Origin: Deltaproteobacteria bacterium | Lineage (GTDB): Bacteria; Desulfobacterota; Desulfuromonadia; Geobacterales; Pseudopelobacteraceae | Direction of reading: 5' to 3' | Assembly: GCA_021781535.1 (NCBI GenBank) | Contig: JAJXWO010000010.1 | Span: forward strand, 1-64,000 | DNA: 64,000 nucleotides | Shown: piece by piece, positions 55,620 through 63,181 of the stretch | Position numbering within the stretch: position 1 is the first letter of the stretch | Layout: every line of letters begins with the position of its first letter | Made by a program: the position numbers and the translations under genes | The notes under the pieces: generated by a model | Database searches by the model: none | What the model was told of the DNA's origin: nothing | Seen by the model: only the letters and a program-made list of their open reading frames with translations

Positions 55620-56264
55620 TTATTCAGGTGACTGGAAGACGTGGTGGATAATCTCGGCGTGATGTTGAATGCGTGCCAATCCCGGCAGAGGGGATTTGTA
55701 GGAGATGAAGGGAACTCCGGCGCTCTTGGCAGCCTGCATATCTACTTCTCCGTCGCCGATAAAGAGAGCCTCTGCCGGTTTGGCTTCAAAATAATCCAAC
55801 ACTTTCAGAAGCGGTTCCGGGTGCGGTTTCGGGTTCGTAACCTGTGATGCCGTCATTACGTAATCGAAATATCCGGTCAGTCCAAAGTCATCAATGATCA
55901 TATCCATCGAGGTTGCCCGATTGGTGCAGATGGCCAGTGATGTGTGTCCCTTTAACTGGTCGATGGCACTTATAAAACCGTCCTCCATCCGCATGTAGGG
56001 CATCAGATCACGATAGTGAATGGTTTTGGCAAACCTGAAGGCCTCTTCACGCTGCCGGTCGCCAGTGAAAAAATATTCCATCACATCGTTAAACGAGTAG
56101 GTGTGGAGTATCCTTCTCGCGTCGTTGTTATCTCTGTCAATATCCGGTCTACCCAGGAATCCCATGACGCGGTTGTAGAAAACATAATTTGATTCAATTG
56201 AATCAAGGATCACGCCATCACAATCATAGATGACGACTTTGTAGCGACTTTTCAATTCATTCAC
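55620..56264 (-). CDS. HAD-superfamily phosphatase, Gph-like
   Basis: The 214-residue protein has HAD motif I YDCDGVILDSIE (DxD), motif II AICTNRATS, a Lys in NPKPHPEP and motif IV FIGDGEVDMQAA. The cap between motifs I and II fits phosphoglycolate-phosphatase-like enzymes. The substrate is not known. The start is GTG 56264 with GGAG upstream and overlaps the HNH gene end; the longer ORF start lies inside the HNH gene. Confidence 0.83.
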   Translation of the reverse strand: MNELKSRYKVVIYDCDGVILDSIESNYVFYNRVMGFLGRPDIDRDNNDARRILHTYSFNDVMEYFFTGDRQREEAFRFAKTIHYRDLMPYMRMEDGFISAIDQLKGHTSLAICTNRATSMDMIIDDFGLTGYFDYVMTASQVTNPKPHPEPLLKVLDYFEAKPAEALFIGDGEVDMQAAKSAGVPFISYKSPLPGLARIQHHAEIIHHVFQSPE

Positions 56265-56574
56265 TGCCTGGCTCCGATGTTGAGTTCTTCTGCCCACCTA
56301 CATATTCTTCCCACTCGATCGGGAGCAGGTATTTCTTGCGGCTGTTGCACTCCTTGCATGCTGGAACAACATTGTTGCGGGATGCCTTGCCGCCGCGTGA
56401 TACAGGAACCAGGTGGTCCATAGTCAGCTCATCCGGAGCAAAACTTCCATCACAAAAGTGGCAGTGCCCCAAGGCGAGACGGTTTTTCCACCAGCGGCTC
56501 TTGCGAAGTTCTCTTGATTTCTCCCGCTCCCGCTTTATATCGGCTTCGCTGATTTCCAGTAAAAAGTGACCCAT
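56257..56574 (-). CDS. HNH endonuclease-like protein
   Basis: The 105-residue protein has an HNH core: CHFCDG and CKEC as a zinc pair, and MDHLVPVSRGGKASRNNVVPACKECN with the catalytic DH and the distal Asn. Such small single-domain HNH proteins occur widely in bacterial chromosomes, often with unknown targets. It ends just after the HAD gene begins on the same strand. Confidence 0.85.
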   Translation of the reverse strand: MGHFLLEISEADIKREREKSRELRKSRWWKNRLALGHCHFCDGSFAPDELTMDHLVPVSRGGKASRNNVVPACKECNSRKKYLLPIEWEEYVGGQKNSTSEPGSE

Positions 56575-56737
56575 AATGAACCTTCAAAAAAATAAATGAC
56601 GCTTATATAATATGTCAGGATATCTGAAAATGGCCCATTAGGGTAGGATAAAATCAGTTTTATAGCTGAAAATGCCGGCAACAAGCAGAAAAAGAGTTGA
56701 TATATTCTGAATGGTACGTTATAAGACTAATTCTAAT

Positions 56738-56814
56738 GCGCTTGTAGCTCAGCTGGATAGAGCAACGGACTACGAATCCGTAGGTCGGGCGTTCGAATCG
56801 CTCCAGGCGCACCA
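56738..56814 (+). tRNA. tRNA-Arg (ACG anticodon)
   Basis: The acceptor stem GCGCTTG pairs with CAGGCGC, the anticodon loop is CTACGAA with ACG at 56772-56774, the T arm is GGGCG-TTCGAAT-CGCTC with one G-T pair, and the CCA end is encoded. It reads CGU and, after A34 to inosine editing, CGC/CGA codons. The 3' side borders an AT-rich region carrying hipBA, the usual place for integrated elements. Confidence 0.96.
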
Positions 56815-56821
56815 AAAATTC

Positions 56822-56854
56822 AGGCACTTACGTTAATTCGTGAGTGCCTTTTTG
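56822..56854 (+). terminator. Terminator of tRNA-Arg
   Basis: AGGCACTTACG-TTAATT-CGTGAGTGCCT, with a T-G pair, followed by TTTTG. It ends the tRNA transcript. Confidence 0.8.
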
Positions 56855-56920
56855 TTTGACCTCGTTACACATTCATACTTTATTCATACTTTCAGACACC
56901 GTATCTCACCTAACATTAGT

Positions 56921-57085
56921 TAAATGATCGTTGAATATTTGTGTCATTATTCCCTTCTAAGTCCCAATTGTAAACGATCGTTTATAATATTCAACATTTT
57001 GCCAATTCAATCATAAAAAGTAAACGAACGATGAATTTTTATATCTTTTCTGTATTGTTGGGTGATATAGTAAACGAACGCTGAA
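56921..57085 (+). promoter_or_regulatory. Four operator-like sites with exact 50-bp spacing before hipBA
   Basis: Sites begin at 56921 (TAAATGATCGTTGAA), 56971 (TAAACGATCGTTTA, a perfect 14-bp palindrome), 57021 (TAAACGAACGATGAA) and 57071 (TAAACGAACGCTGAA). All four starts are exactly 50 bases apart. Half-sites TAAACG and CGTTTA suggest binding by a dimeric regulator, most likely the adjacent HipB. The last site is 31 bases before the hipB start. E. coli hipBA also has several operators, but with another sequence. The 56815-57115 interval otherwise holds only a tRNA terminator and an ATTCATACTTT direct repeat (56872-56893). Confidence 0.75.
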
Positions 57086-57115
57086 TAATAATGACTCGCT
57101 ACTCTGGAGATTAAT

Positions 57116-57349
57116 ATGGAAATCAAAACATCTGAGAGCTTAGGGTTGATCATCAGAAAAAAACGAAAAGAGGATGGCCTTACTCTTCACGACGCGGCAG
57201 CAATATGCGGAGTCAGTCATGTATTTCTTTCGGCGCTTGAAAATGGAAAAGAATCAGTTCGATTGAATAAAGTCTTGCGGGTCACAGCCTGTTTGGGTAT
57301 TGAAATTCATGCACATACTAGGGGTTGGGAAGCAAAGGATGATGAATGA
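57116..57349 (+). CDS. hipB: HipB-type antitoxin, XRE helix-turn-helix
   Basis: The 77-residue protein has an XRE-type HTH (LGLIIRKKRKEDGLTLHDAAAICGVSHVFLSALENGKE). It should bind its own operators and neutralise the HipA kinase. GGAG precedes the ATG. Its stop overlaps the hipA start as ATGA. The lower GC content of both genes compared with flanking DNA suggests acquisition by transfer. Confidence 0.87.
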   Translation: MEIKTSESLGLIIRKKRKEDGLTLHDAAAICGVSHVFLSALENGKESVRLNKVLRVTACLGIEIHAHTRGWEAKDDE

Positions 57350-58590
57350 TAACTAAACTAATCGTGGTAATAGACAATAAGGTAGTTGGCCATCTTTGGC
57401 TTGACGAGAGGAAGAGATTTTGCTTCCAGTATGAAACGAACTGGATAAATACATCCAAGATCCCGCTGTCTCTTTCCATCCCGCTCCGTGATGAACCATA
57501 TCTGGACGATGAACCACATGCCTTTTTTGCCAACCTTTTACCAGAACAAAAAATACGAGAAGTTGTTGCAAGAAATTTAGGAGTCTCCCTACAAAATGAT
57601 TTTGGTCTGTTGGAGAAAATAGGAGGTGATTGCGCAGGAGCGGTGTCTTTGTACCCTGAGGGTGTAAGATTGTCCGCAGAGAATGCATATACACCTTTGA
57701 GTACCACAGAATTATCGAAAATAATTAAGGAACTTCCACAAAGACCGTTCCTTGCAGGTGAGATCGGATTTAGACTTTCACTTGCGGGAGCTCAGAAGAA
57801 ACTTCCAGTTTATTTTTCTGAGGATAAATTTTATCTCACTCATGGAGATGCACCAAGCAATTATATTATAAAGCCGCCTATAGAAATCTTGGATGGTACA
57901 GTTGAAAATGAGGCATTCTGTATGGCACTTGCAGGCGGAATAGGTCTTAATGTTCCGCATTCATTTATATACGAACTTGAAGGATTGCTCGTTTATGTAA
58001 TTAAGAGATATGACCGCGTAGCCTTTGACGATGGGATAAAAAGGCTTCATCAAGAGGATTTTTGTCAGGCATTAAGCATTTCTCCTGAATATAAATACGA
58101 AAACGAAGGTGGCCCAAGTTTTGTCCAATGCGTTAATATAATTCGAACGAAAAGTAACAAATCCGGAAAAGATGTATTATCTATTCTCGATTGGTTGATT
58201 TTCAATTTCTTAGTAGGAAATTCAGACGCTCATGGAAAAAACGTGTCCTTTCTTCTATTACCACAAGGTCCGATTTTAGCTCCTTTTTATGATCTTATTT
58301 CGACAAGGATATATGGACACTTTGGTTTGGCGGAAGGCCTTGCTATGGGGATTGGAGGAGAAAGTGCTCCTGAGGCAATTCAACGAAAACATTGGGAAGC
58401 TTTGGCGGAAGAAATAAAAATAAAACCAAAGTTTCTGACATCAAGAGTGCTTATAATCGCCAACAAAATTCAGAGCGTCAGACTAAAACTATTTAAAGAA
58501 ACATTTGGTCCCTATAAATGTGACAGCCTATACCGGTTGAATGAGCTAATAGCAAACTCGTGCGATAAAGCGATCAGAAGATTCTCCTAA
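57346..58590 (+). CDS. hipA: HipA-family Ser/Thr kinase toxin
   Basis: The 414-residue kinase has the N-terminal domain and the HipA catalytic domain. Visible features are RLSLAGAQKK (143-152), in which Ser145 corresponds to the autophosphorylated Ser150 of E. coli HipA, catalytic GNSDAHGKN (Asp294, Asn299) and metal-binding FYDLIS (Asp316). E. coli HipA phosphorylates glutamyl-tRNA synthetase and causes persistence; the target here is inferred only. Both catalytic Asp residues are present, so it should be active. It is coupled to hipB by a four-base overlap. Confidence 0.92.
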   Translation: MITKLIVVIDNKVVGHLWLDERKRFCFQYETNWINTSKIPLSLSIPLRDEPYLDDEPHAFFANLLPEQKIREVVARNLGVSLQNDFGLLEKIGGDCAGAVSLYPEGVRLSAENAYTPLSTTELSKIIKELPQRPFLAGEIGFRLSLAGAQKKLPVYFSEDKFYLTHGDAPSNYIIKPPIEILDGTVENEAFCMALAGGIGLNVPHSFIYELEGLLVYVIKRYDRVAFDDGIKRLHQEDFCQALSISPEYKYENEGGPSFVQCVNIIRTKSNKSGKDVLSILDWLIFNFLVGNSDAHGKNVSFLLLPQGPILAPFYDLISTRIYGHFGLAEGLAMGIGGESAPEAIQRKHWEALAEEIKIKPKFLTSRVLIIANKIQSVRLKLFKETFGPYKCDSLYRLNELIANSCDKAIRRFS

Positions 58591-58667
58591 GTAGAGAGAC
58601 AATCATATCCCTCAAAGGATTAACTTAGCAGCTTCTGAGTGAAAGCGATAACGTTATCAGATGTGGG

Positions 58668-58700
58668 AGGACGGCGGAAGTAATTCCGCCTCCTGCCCGG
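58668..58700. repeat. Hairpin related to the one at 21103
   Basis: GGGAGGACGGCGGAA-GTAA-TTCCGCCTCCTGCCC forms a GC-rich stem with a small bulge between the converging hipA and HD genes. The ACGG..CGGA-GTAATTCCGCC-CTGCCC layout is shared with the hairpin at 21103-21141, so both are copies of one family, probably bidirectional terminators. Confidence 0.55.
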
Positions 58701-58757
58701 TGTGCAGCGGTTGGTGAGTTGACTCAGGGGTGATGTGCAAGCGCCGAACGTGTTTGT

Positions 58758-59330
58758 TCAGATCAATTTCAGTACGGTATCGATCTCCAGGATCGAGTTC
58801 GGGTACTTCTTTTCCAGCGCTTCACGGAGCGATGTGCCGGATGCACCATTTTTGAGGATCGTGCTTCTGGTCGTTGCCGCATCGACATAGTCACAGATTG
58901 CAATCAGGGCGGCGATATCAAGGATCTTCTTCACCGTGTCGAGAGACAGGTTCTCGGGAAAATCCTTGATGGACAGACCATATCCGGACTTGCCGAGTGC
59001 GTGGTGGAACCCGGCAACCAGGCCGGTGAACAAATATTTACCCTTCAATACCTCAAATCCGAGTCTCACGTGTTTTTTGACATCCGCATACTCTTCCTCA
59101 GTGATTTTGTGTCCATCAAACAGATGACACGGGAGAGCAATCTTGCCTACGTCATGGAGTATTCCGGCGACATAGGCTGCACGGGCGTCAAGTTTGAGCT
59201 TTACTGCAGCTTTAGCCGCAAGAGTTGCAACCCGGATGGCGTGTTCCTTTACCCCGTCATGGCGCACCGTGGCAATCGCCAGATAGAAATCAACTACTGC
59301 CTGCAGTGAATGACGGCTCTCTCTTTCCAT
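58758..59330 (-). CDS. HD-domain protein, possible phosphohydrolase
   Basis: The 190-residue protein has the HD signature GILHDVGKIALP (His-Asp) and later His residues in GFHHALGKSGYG, so the metal site looks complete. A true HD-GYP motif (GYP) is absent. Such proteins hydrolyse phosphate esters, often nucleotide second messengers; the substrate here is unknown. GAGGGTG precedes the ATG. Confidence 0.8.
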   Translation of the reverse strand: MERESRHSLQAVVDFYLAIATVRHDGVKEHAIRVATLAAKAAVKLKLDARAAYVAGILHDVGKIALPCHLFDGHKITEEEYADVKKHVRLGFEVLKGKYLFTGLVAGFHHALGKSGYGLSIKDFPENLSLDTVKKILDIAALIAICDYVDAATTRSTILKNGASGTSLREALEKKYPNSILEIDTVLKLI

Positions 59331-59401
59331 GTGAACACACCCTCCTCATTTACGTCGTTAACCAGCCCATAACCATAAAAGTACCATCAAGTTCCTAAAT
59401 T

Positions 59402-59709
59402 GTGAAGCGAGTCACACAATTGCCAGCAATCTTTCAATGGACGTCATCCATGCGGGACATAGATTTTGACGAGGATCGCAGCAAGAAAGAACTGATAGTT
59501 GAAGTGGGGCATTGTTTTTTTGTTTCCATGCATGGTATCAAAAAATACTACAGAGAGCAGCGCGGAAGAGTTCAGGAGGAAGTGAAGGAGCTCATGAACT
59601 CACTACCTTGTTGGTCGGTGCAGCAACTCAGGCACAAAAGGCAGGTGATTACATCAACAACGGTAATGAAGAATCAAACCAAGTGTACCAGCACATCATA
59701 CAATATTAG
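59402..59709 (+). pseudogene. Possible frameshifted remnant upstream of hgcA
   Basis: The 59402 frame reads like coding sequence up to EVKELMNSL and then becomes Cys/Ser/Thr-rich and unlike protein. From about 59600 the second frame reads coherently (HELTTLLVGAATQAQKAGDYINNGNEES..) and ends at TAG 59709. A single one-base loss near 59600 would join them into one small protein of about 100 residues. No family is recognised. The remaining interval up to 59817 holds a small GCACGG/CCGTGC hairpin (59774-59791) and AT-rich sequence before the hgcA ribosome site. Confidence 0.35.
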
Positions 59710-59773
59710 AGAAAGCAATAGTGTCCAATTTTTCGGCCTAACCCCAGTATATATAGCTTGTGAGTTCTATGGC

Positions 59774-59791
59774 GCACGGTTATGGCCGTGC
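59774..59791 (+). promoter_or_regulatory. Hairpin just upstream of hgcA
   Basis: GCACGG-TTATGG-CCGTGC is a 6-bp inverted repeat 13 bases before the hgcA Shine-Dalgarno box. It could be an operator or an mRNA leader structure; no regulator gene is adjacent. Confidence 0.35.
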
Positions 59792-59817
59792 AATTATATC
59801 AGAGGGAGAATGTACGA

Positions 59818-60960
59818 ATGGAAAACCAGCATAAGATCATCGAAACAACTTCAGCACAAAATAATTGCGGCTGTGTGATAACGGGCCACAGCGAGAAACC
59901 ACCGTGTTGAGGACCGCCATCTTCCGCCGGTGGCGGAGTCATTGATGAAAAGGTTCCTGGATTTCAAGAGTGGTACATGACCAGTGTGGGGCAAATTCCC
60001 CGAATCGGAACCAAGCTGTCATTTGAGGATACTGTCGGAGCCTGTAAGGCACGGTGGGGAATTGGACGAATGAATTACATGGTTCCGCCAGGGCTTTATG
60101 TTATTGGACATCCGTCTGCGGTAGATCCTGTGCTTGTTACTGCCAATTACAAGATGAGCTATGATATTGTACGACAACAGATGGCACATAGAAACGTGTG
60201 GCTCCTTGTTCTGGAGACATTCGGTATCAATGTGTGGTGTGCCGCTGGTAAAGGAACTTTTGGAACGATGGAGCTGATTGAAAGGATACAACACTCCGAA
60301 TTGGCGAAGCTAGTGTCACATAGACAGTTGTTGTTACCAATTCTCGGGGCACCGGGAGTTGCAGCTCATGAGGTGAAAAAGAGAACGAGCTTTACCATCA
60401 AATATGCTGCGATTCGTGCTCAAGACCTGCCAGAGTATCTTGATAATGGTCTGGTAACCACACAAGCCATGCGGGAATTAACATTCACCTTGAGGGAGCG
60501 CCTCATTCTCGTCCCCGTAGAACTTGTAGGAGCCATGAAAGTAACCGCGGGTATAATGGCATTATTAGCATTGGTGGTATGCACCTTTGGTGGCGCAACT
60601 GCAGGTATTGCAGCTATTACCGGGTATCTTGGAGCTGTGCTGGTTGGTACCATCATAGCTCCATTGCTTCTTCCCTGGCTGCCGGGTCGAAGTTTTTCTA
60701 TTAAAGGTGCCATAGCAGGGATGGCGTGGGCGTTGGTTTTTGCGGTCTTTATTGGCAGAAGCGGATTTACAATACCGGCTATACTTGCCGCACTGCTGGG
60801 AATACCTGCCGTGAGCGCTTTCTACACTCTCAACTTTACCGGGTGCACAACATTCACGTCACGTTCCGGCGTGAAAAAAGAGATGCGTCTTGCACTTCCT
60901 GTTATGGGTAGTGCAATTATCGCATGTTTTCTGTTACTGGTTGGAAGCAGGTTTCTGTAA
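59818..60960 (+). CDS. hgcA: Mercury methyltransferase corrinoid protein HgcA, with in-frame TGA (possible selenoprotein)
   Basis: HgcA passes a methyl group from its corrinoid to Hg(II). The core is unmistakable: KARWGIGRM, VLVTANYKMSYD, the cap helix NVWCAAGKGTFG (cobalt-ligand Cys141), APGVAAHEVKKR, and five C-terminal helices ending around LNFTGCTTFTSRSGVKKEM. The ORF track starts at ATG 59977, but family-like FQEWY lies upstream. The same frame runs back to ATG 59818 with GGGAG nine bases before it, broken only by TGA 59908. The tail reads CGC (17-19) then PPC-TGA-GPP, giving Cys30-Sec31 if the TGA is selenocysteine. A GGU-loop hairpin follows. Total 380 residues. Alternatives: nonsense mutation, or start at 59977. 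Confidence 0.93.
59922..59938 (+). promoter_or_regulatory. Candidate bacterial SECIS hairpin in hgcA
   Basis: Starting 12 bases after the TGA, UUCCGCC-GGU-GGCGGAG forms a 7-bp stem (one U-G pair) with a GGU apical loop 19-21 bases after the TGA. Bacterial SECIS elements bound by SelB have a short stem with G/U in the loop at about this distance. A competing stem CCGCCA/TGGCGG (59914-59919/59931-59936) also exists. No bulged U is seen in the upper stem. Confidence 0.6.
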
Positions 60961-60971
60961 AGGGAGACTCT

Positions 60972-61262
60972 ATGAAAGGTTTTACTTATCTACGAAACGT
61001 GGCGACCCTGAAACTGGATCAAGAGAAGTGCATTGGCTGTGAAATGTGCACTGAAGTCTGCCCCCATCAGGTTTTCACTATGGTCGACAAAACAGCTGCT
61101 ATTGTAGAACTTGACGCCTGTATGGAGTGCGGAGCCTGTTCTATCAACTGCCCGGTTACGGCTATTCAAGTAGATAGCGGTGTAGGATGCGCATCAGGGC
61201 TGATCAACGAATGGCTCAAAGAACATAATATTGGCGGTTCGATTGGAGATTGTTGCACCTGA
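60972..61262 (+). CDS. hgcB: HgcB ferredoxin for mercury methylation
   Basis: The 96-residue protein has two [4Fe-4S] motifs, CIGCEMCTEVCP (20-31) and CMECGACSINCP (50-61), the invariant Cys73 (VGCASG) and the C-terminal Cys pair 94-95 (DCCT). These match the features and positions described for HgcB of Pseudodesulfovibrio mercurii ND132. HgcB reduces the HgcA corrinoid and probably delivers Hg(II). ATG 60972 follows AGGGAG; the longer ORF start lies inside hgcA. It is 11 bases after hgcA, as in known hgcAB operons. Confidence 0.95.
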   Translation: MKGFTYLRNVATLKLDQEKCIGCEMCTEVCPHQVFTMVDKTAAIVELDACMECGACSINCPVTAIQVDSGVGCASGLINEWLKEHNIGGSIGDCCT

Positions 61263-61347
61263 AACTAAAAGCACGCTCCAAACCAACTCTAACAACTTCA
61301 TCCTCGGCTTAAATATAAAAGAAACCATCACGGTAACAAATAGTAAT

Positions 61348-61394
61348 ATACAAATAATCAACTGCAAAACTTGCTTGCAAGTGATTATTTGTAT
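61348..61394. repeat. Long imperfect hairpin between hgcB and mocR
   Basis: ATACAAATAATCA (61348-61360) and TGATTATTTGTAT (61382-61394) are perfect 13-bp arms, with partial further pairing inside (CTGCA / TGCAAG). It is AT-rich with no T tract. A second hairpin, ACAGCAG/CTGCTGT, follows at 61418-61436. The rest of 61263-61619 shows no gene. It could be a bidirectional transcription end or a mobile-element remnant. Confidence 0.5.
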
Positions 61395-61619
61395 TGGCGT
61401 CCAGAATGGCTGAGAGCACAGCAGGGGCACTGCTGTTTCGCTTTGTTGGTCATGCTGTACTCTCGCTATATATCTGGGTTCTGTAAATGATAGGTTAAAC
61501 CCTCAAAGGTTCTTTCTGACAATTACACAAATCTGGCCCTGTAAAAATATCAAAAATTGCACCTACTAATAAGGGCAAATTTTGTATATTTTCTATTAAA
61601 CAGAGTAAGAAGCGTTTTA

Positions 61620-63011
61620 TCAGCAGATTTGGGAGAGTATGGCAATACCTTGCTCAATCTCGCTGATATTCATTCCGCCGAAGCCAAGCAGCAATGTCGT
61701 CGCTTCGGGTTGGCCAGCGACGTGAAATTCAGAAAACGGAAAAAGCTGGATCCCTTTTTGTCGTGCTCGATCGATGATCTCCGCTTCGCTGTGCAACGTG
61801 TCAGGCAACGTCAGAATGACATGGAGTCCTGCACCATGACCATTAACAACAGCCCGTGTGCCGAAATGAGTTTCAACCGAGCGCAGCAAGATGTCGTGTT
61901 TCTTTTTATAGATCATCCGCATCCGCCGTATATGCCGTTCCCAGTGTCCCTGCTCCATGAAATTCGCCATGGTTCTCTGTTCAAGCAACGATACTGAGGA
62001 AAAATAACTCCGGTAAAGTTGATGGTAGGTTGCCAGCAATGAGTAAGGTAGCACCATGTAGCTCAAACGGAGTGCCGGGGAGAGTATTTTTGAGAATGTT
62101 CCCGAATAGATAATGTTTCCGCTCGGGCGCAGCCCTTGCAAAGACGGTATGGGCTTCCCATGGTAGCGAAGTTCGCTGTCATAATCGTCTTCGATGATGA
62201 ATTTACCACCCGATTCTGCCCATTCAATCAATGCAAGCCGGTTAGCGACCGGCATCACGCAACCCAAGGGCATCTGATGTGATGGGGTGACGTAGACGAT
62301 GGTACTCTTACTGGCCATGAGATGGTTCAGGTCAATCCCGCCCGACCCGACTGGGACAGGAAAGAGGGTATATGAATGGTTATGGAATACGGAACGCGGC
62401 AGGTGGTAACCTGGATTCTCGACAGCCACTACGGAATGGCTTTCCTTAAGTATATGCGAGACGATATCGAGGCTCTGCTGAAGTCCGGTGCAGATAACAA
62501 TCTGATCCGGGTTGCAGAGCACGCCGCGTGATCGTTCCAGGTAACTTTGAATAGAGCAACGCAATCCCCAGTCACCTTGAGGATCGCCATACTGGACAAG
62601 CTGATGACTGTTTCGGCGCAGGCTATCAACAAAACATTTTCGCCAAAGTTCCGTGGGGAAACTTTCCGGATCGAGACGAGCAGGATGGAAATCATAGGTA
62701 AAAACAGATGGAGGGCCTGGAAGATAGTCATTTTTACCAGGCTTACCGGGTATCGATCGTGACGCAACATCCTGGTCAAGTGCCGACACAAAATACCCGC
62801 TCCGAGGTTTACTGTAAAGGTATCCTTCAGCGTAAAGCTCCTGGTAGGCCCCATCAACTGTGTTACGACTGGCTGAAAGTTCGATGGCCATATCCCTGAC
62901 AGATGGCAGCCTGGAATCGGCAGACAGCTTGCCTGACAGGATGTGCTCTCTGATCTGATTATAGAGCTGTTTGTATAACGGAACAGGATCACTATTATTC
63001 AGGATGAACAT
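61620..63011 (-). CDS. MocR-type regulator (GntR HTH plus aminotransferase domain)
   Basis: The 463-residue protein has an N-terminal GntR winged helix (YNQIREHILSGKLSADSRLPSVRDMAIELSASRNTVDGAYQEL) and a class I aminotransferase domain with YSGTFSKILSPALRLSYMVLP, where the Lys binds PLP, and VIVEDDYDSELRY in the family form IIEDDYDSEL. MocR regulators such as PdxR sense PLP and control vitamin B6 genes. It is divergent from a PNPOx-like gene, so that gene is the likely target. Confidence 0.92.
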   Translation of the reverse strand: MFILNNSDPVPLYKQLYNQIREHILSGKLSADSRLPSVRDMAIELSASRNTVDGAYQELYAEGYLYSKPRSGYFVSALDQDVASRSIPGKPGKNDYLPGPPSVFTYDFHPARLDPESFPTELWRKCFVDSLRRNSHQLVQYGDPQGDWGLRCSIQSYLERSRGVLCNPDQIVICTGLQQSLDIVSHILKESHSVVAVENPGYHLPRSVFHNHSYTLFPVPVGSGGIDLNHLMASKSTIVYVTPSHQMPLGCVMPVANRLALIEWAESGGKFIIEDDYDSELRYHGKPIPSLQGLRPSGNIIYSGTFSKILSPALRLSYMVLPYSLLATYHQLYRSYFSSVSLLEQRTMANFMEQGHWERHIRRMRMIYKKKHDILLRSVETHFGTRAVVNGHGAGLHVILTLPDTLHSEAEIIDRARQKGIQLFPFSEFHVAGQPEATTLLLGFGGMNISEIEQGIAILSQIC

Positions 63012-63181
63012 GTCGCTCCCGTGATCTCGACGATTATTTGCCGAAGGGAGTTTAGGCTAACGGCTGTACTGATGTCAAAACAAAACTGGCCTCATGCATA
63101 TTAAAGAAACAGCCATTAACAATGGTGACAACGGCGTAAACAAAAGCTGCATTACAGCACAAACCACAGGAGGTAATCACA

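Noticed and set aside
59818-59878. C-terminal part of the 59402-59878 ORF overlapping hgcA
   Set aside because: Its last 50 residues run in another frame over the hgcA leader and start region and look non-coding.
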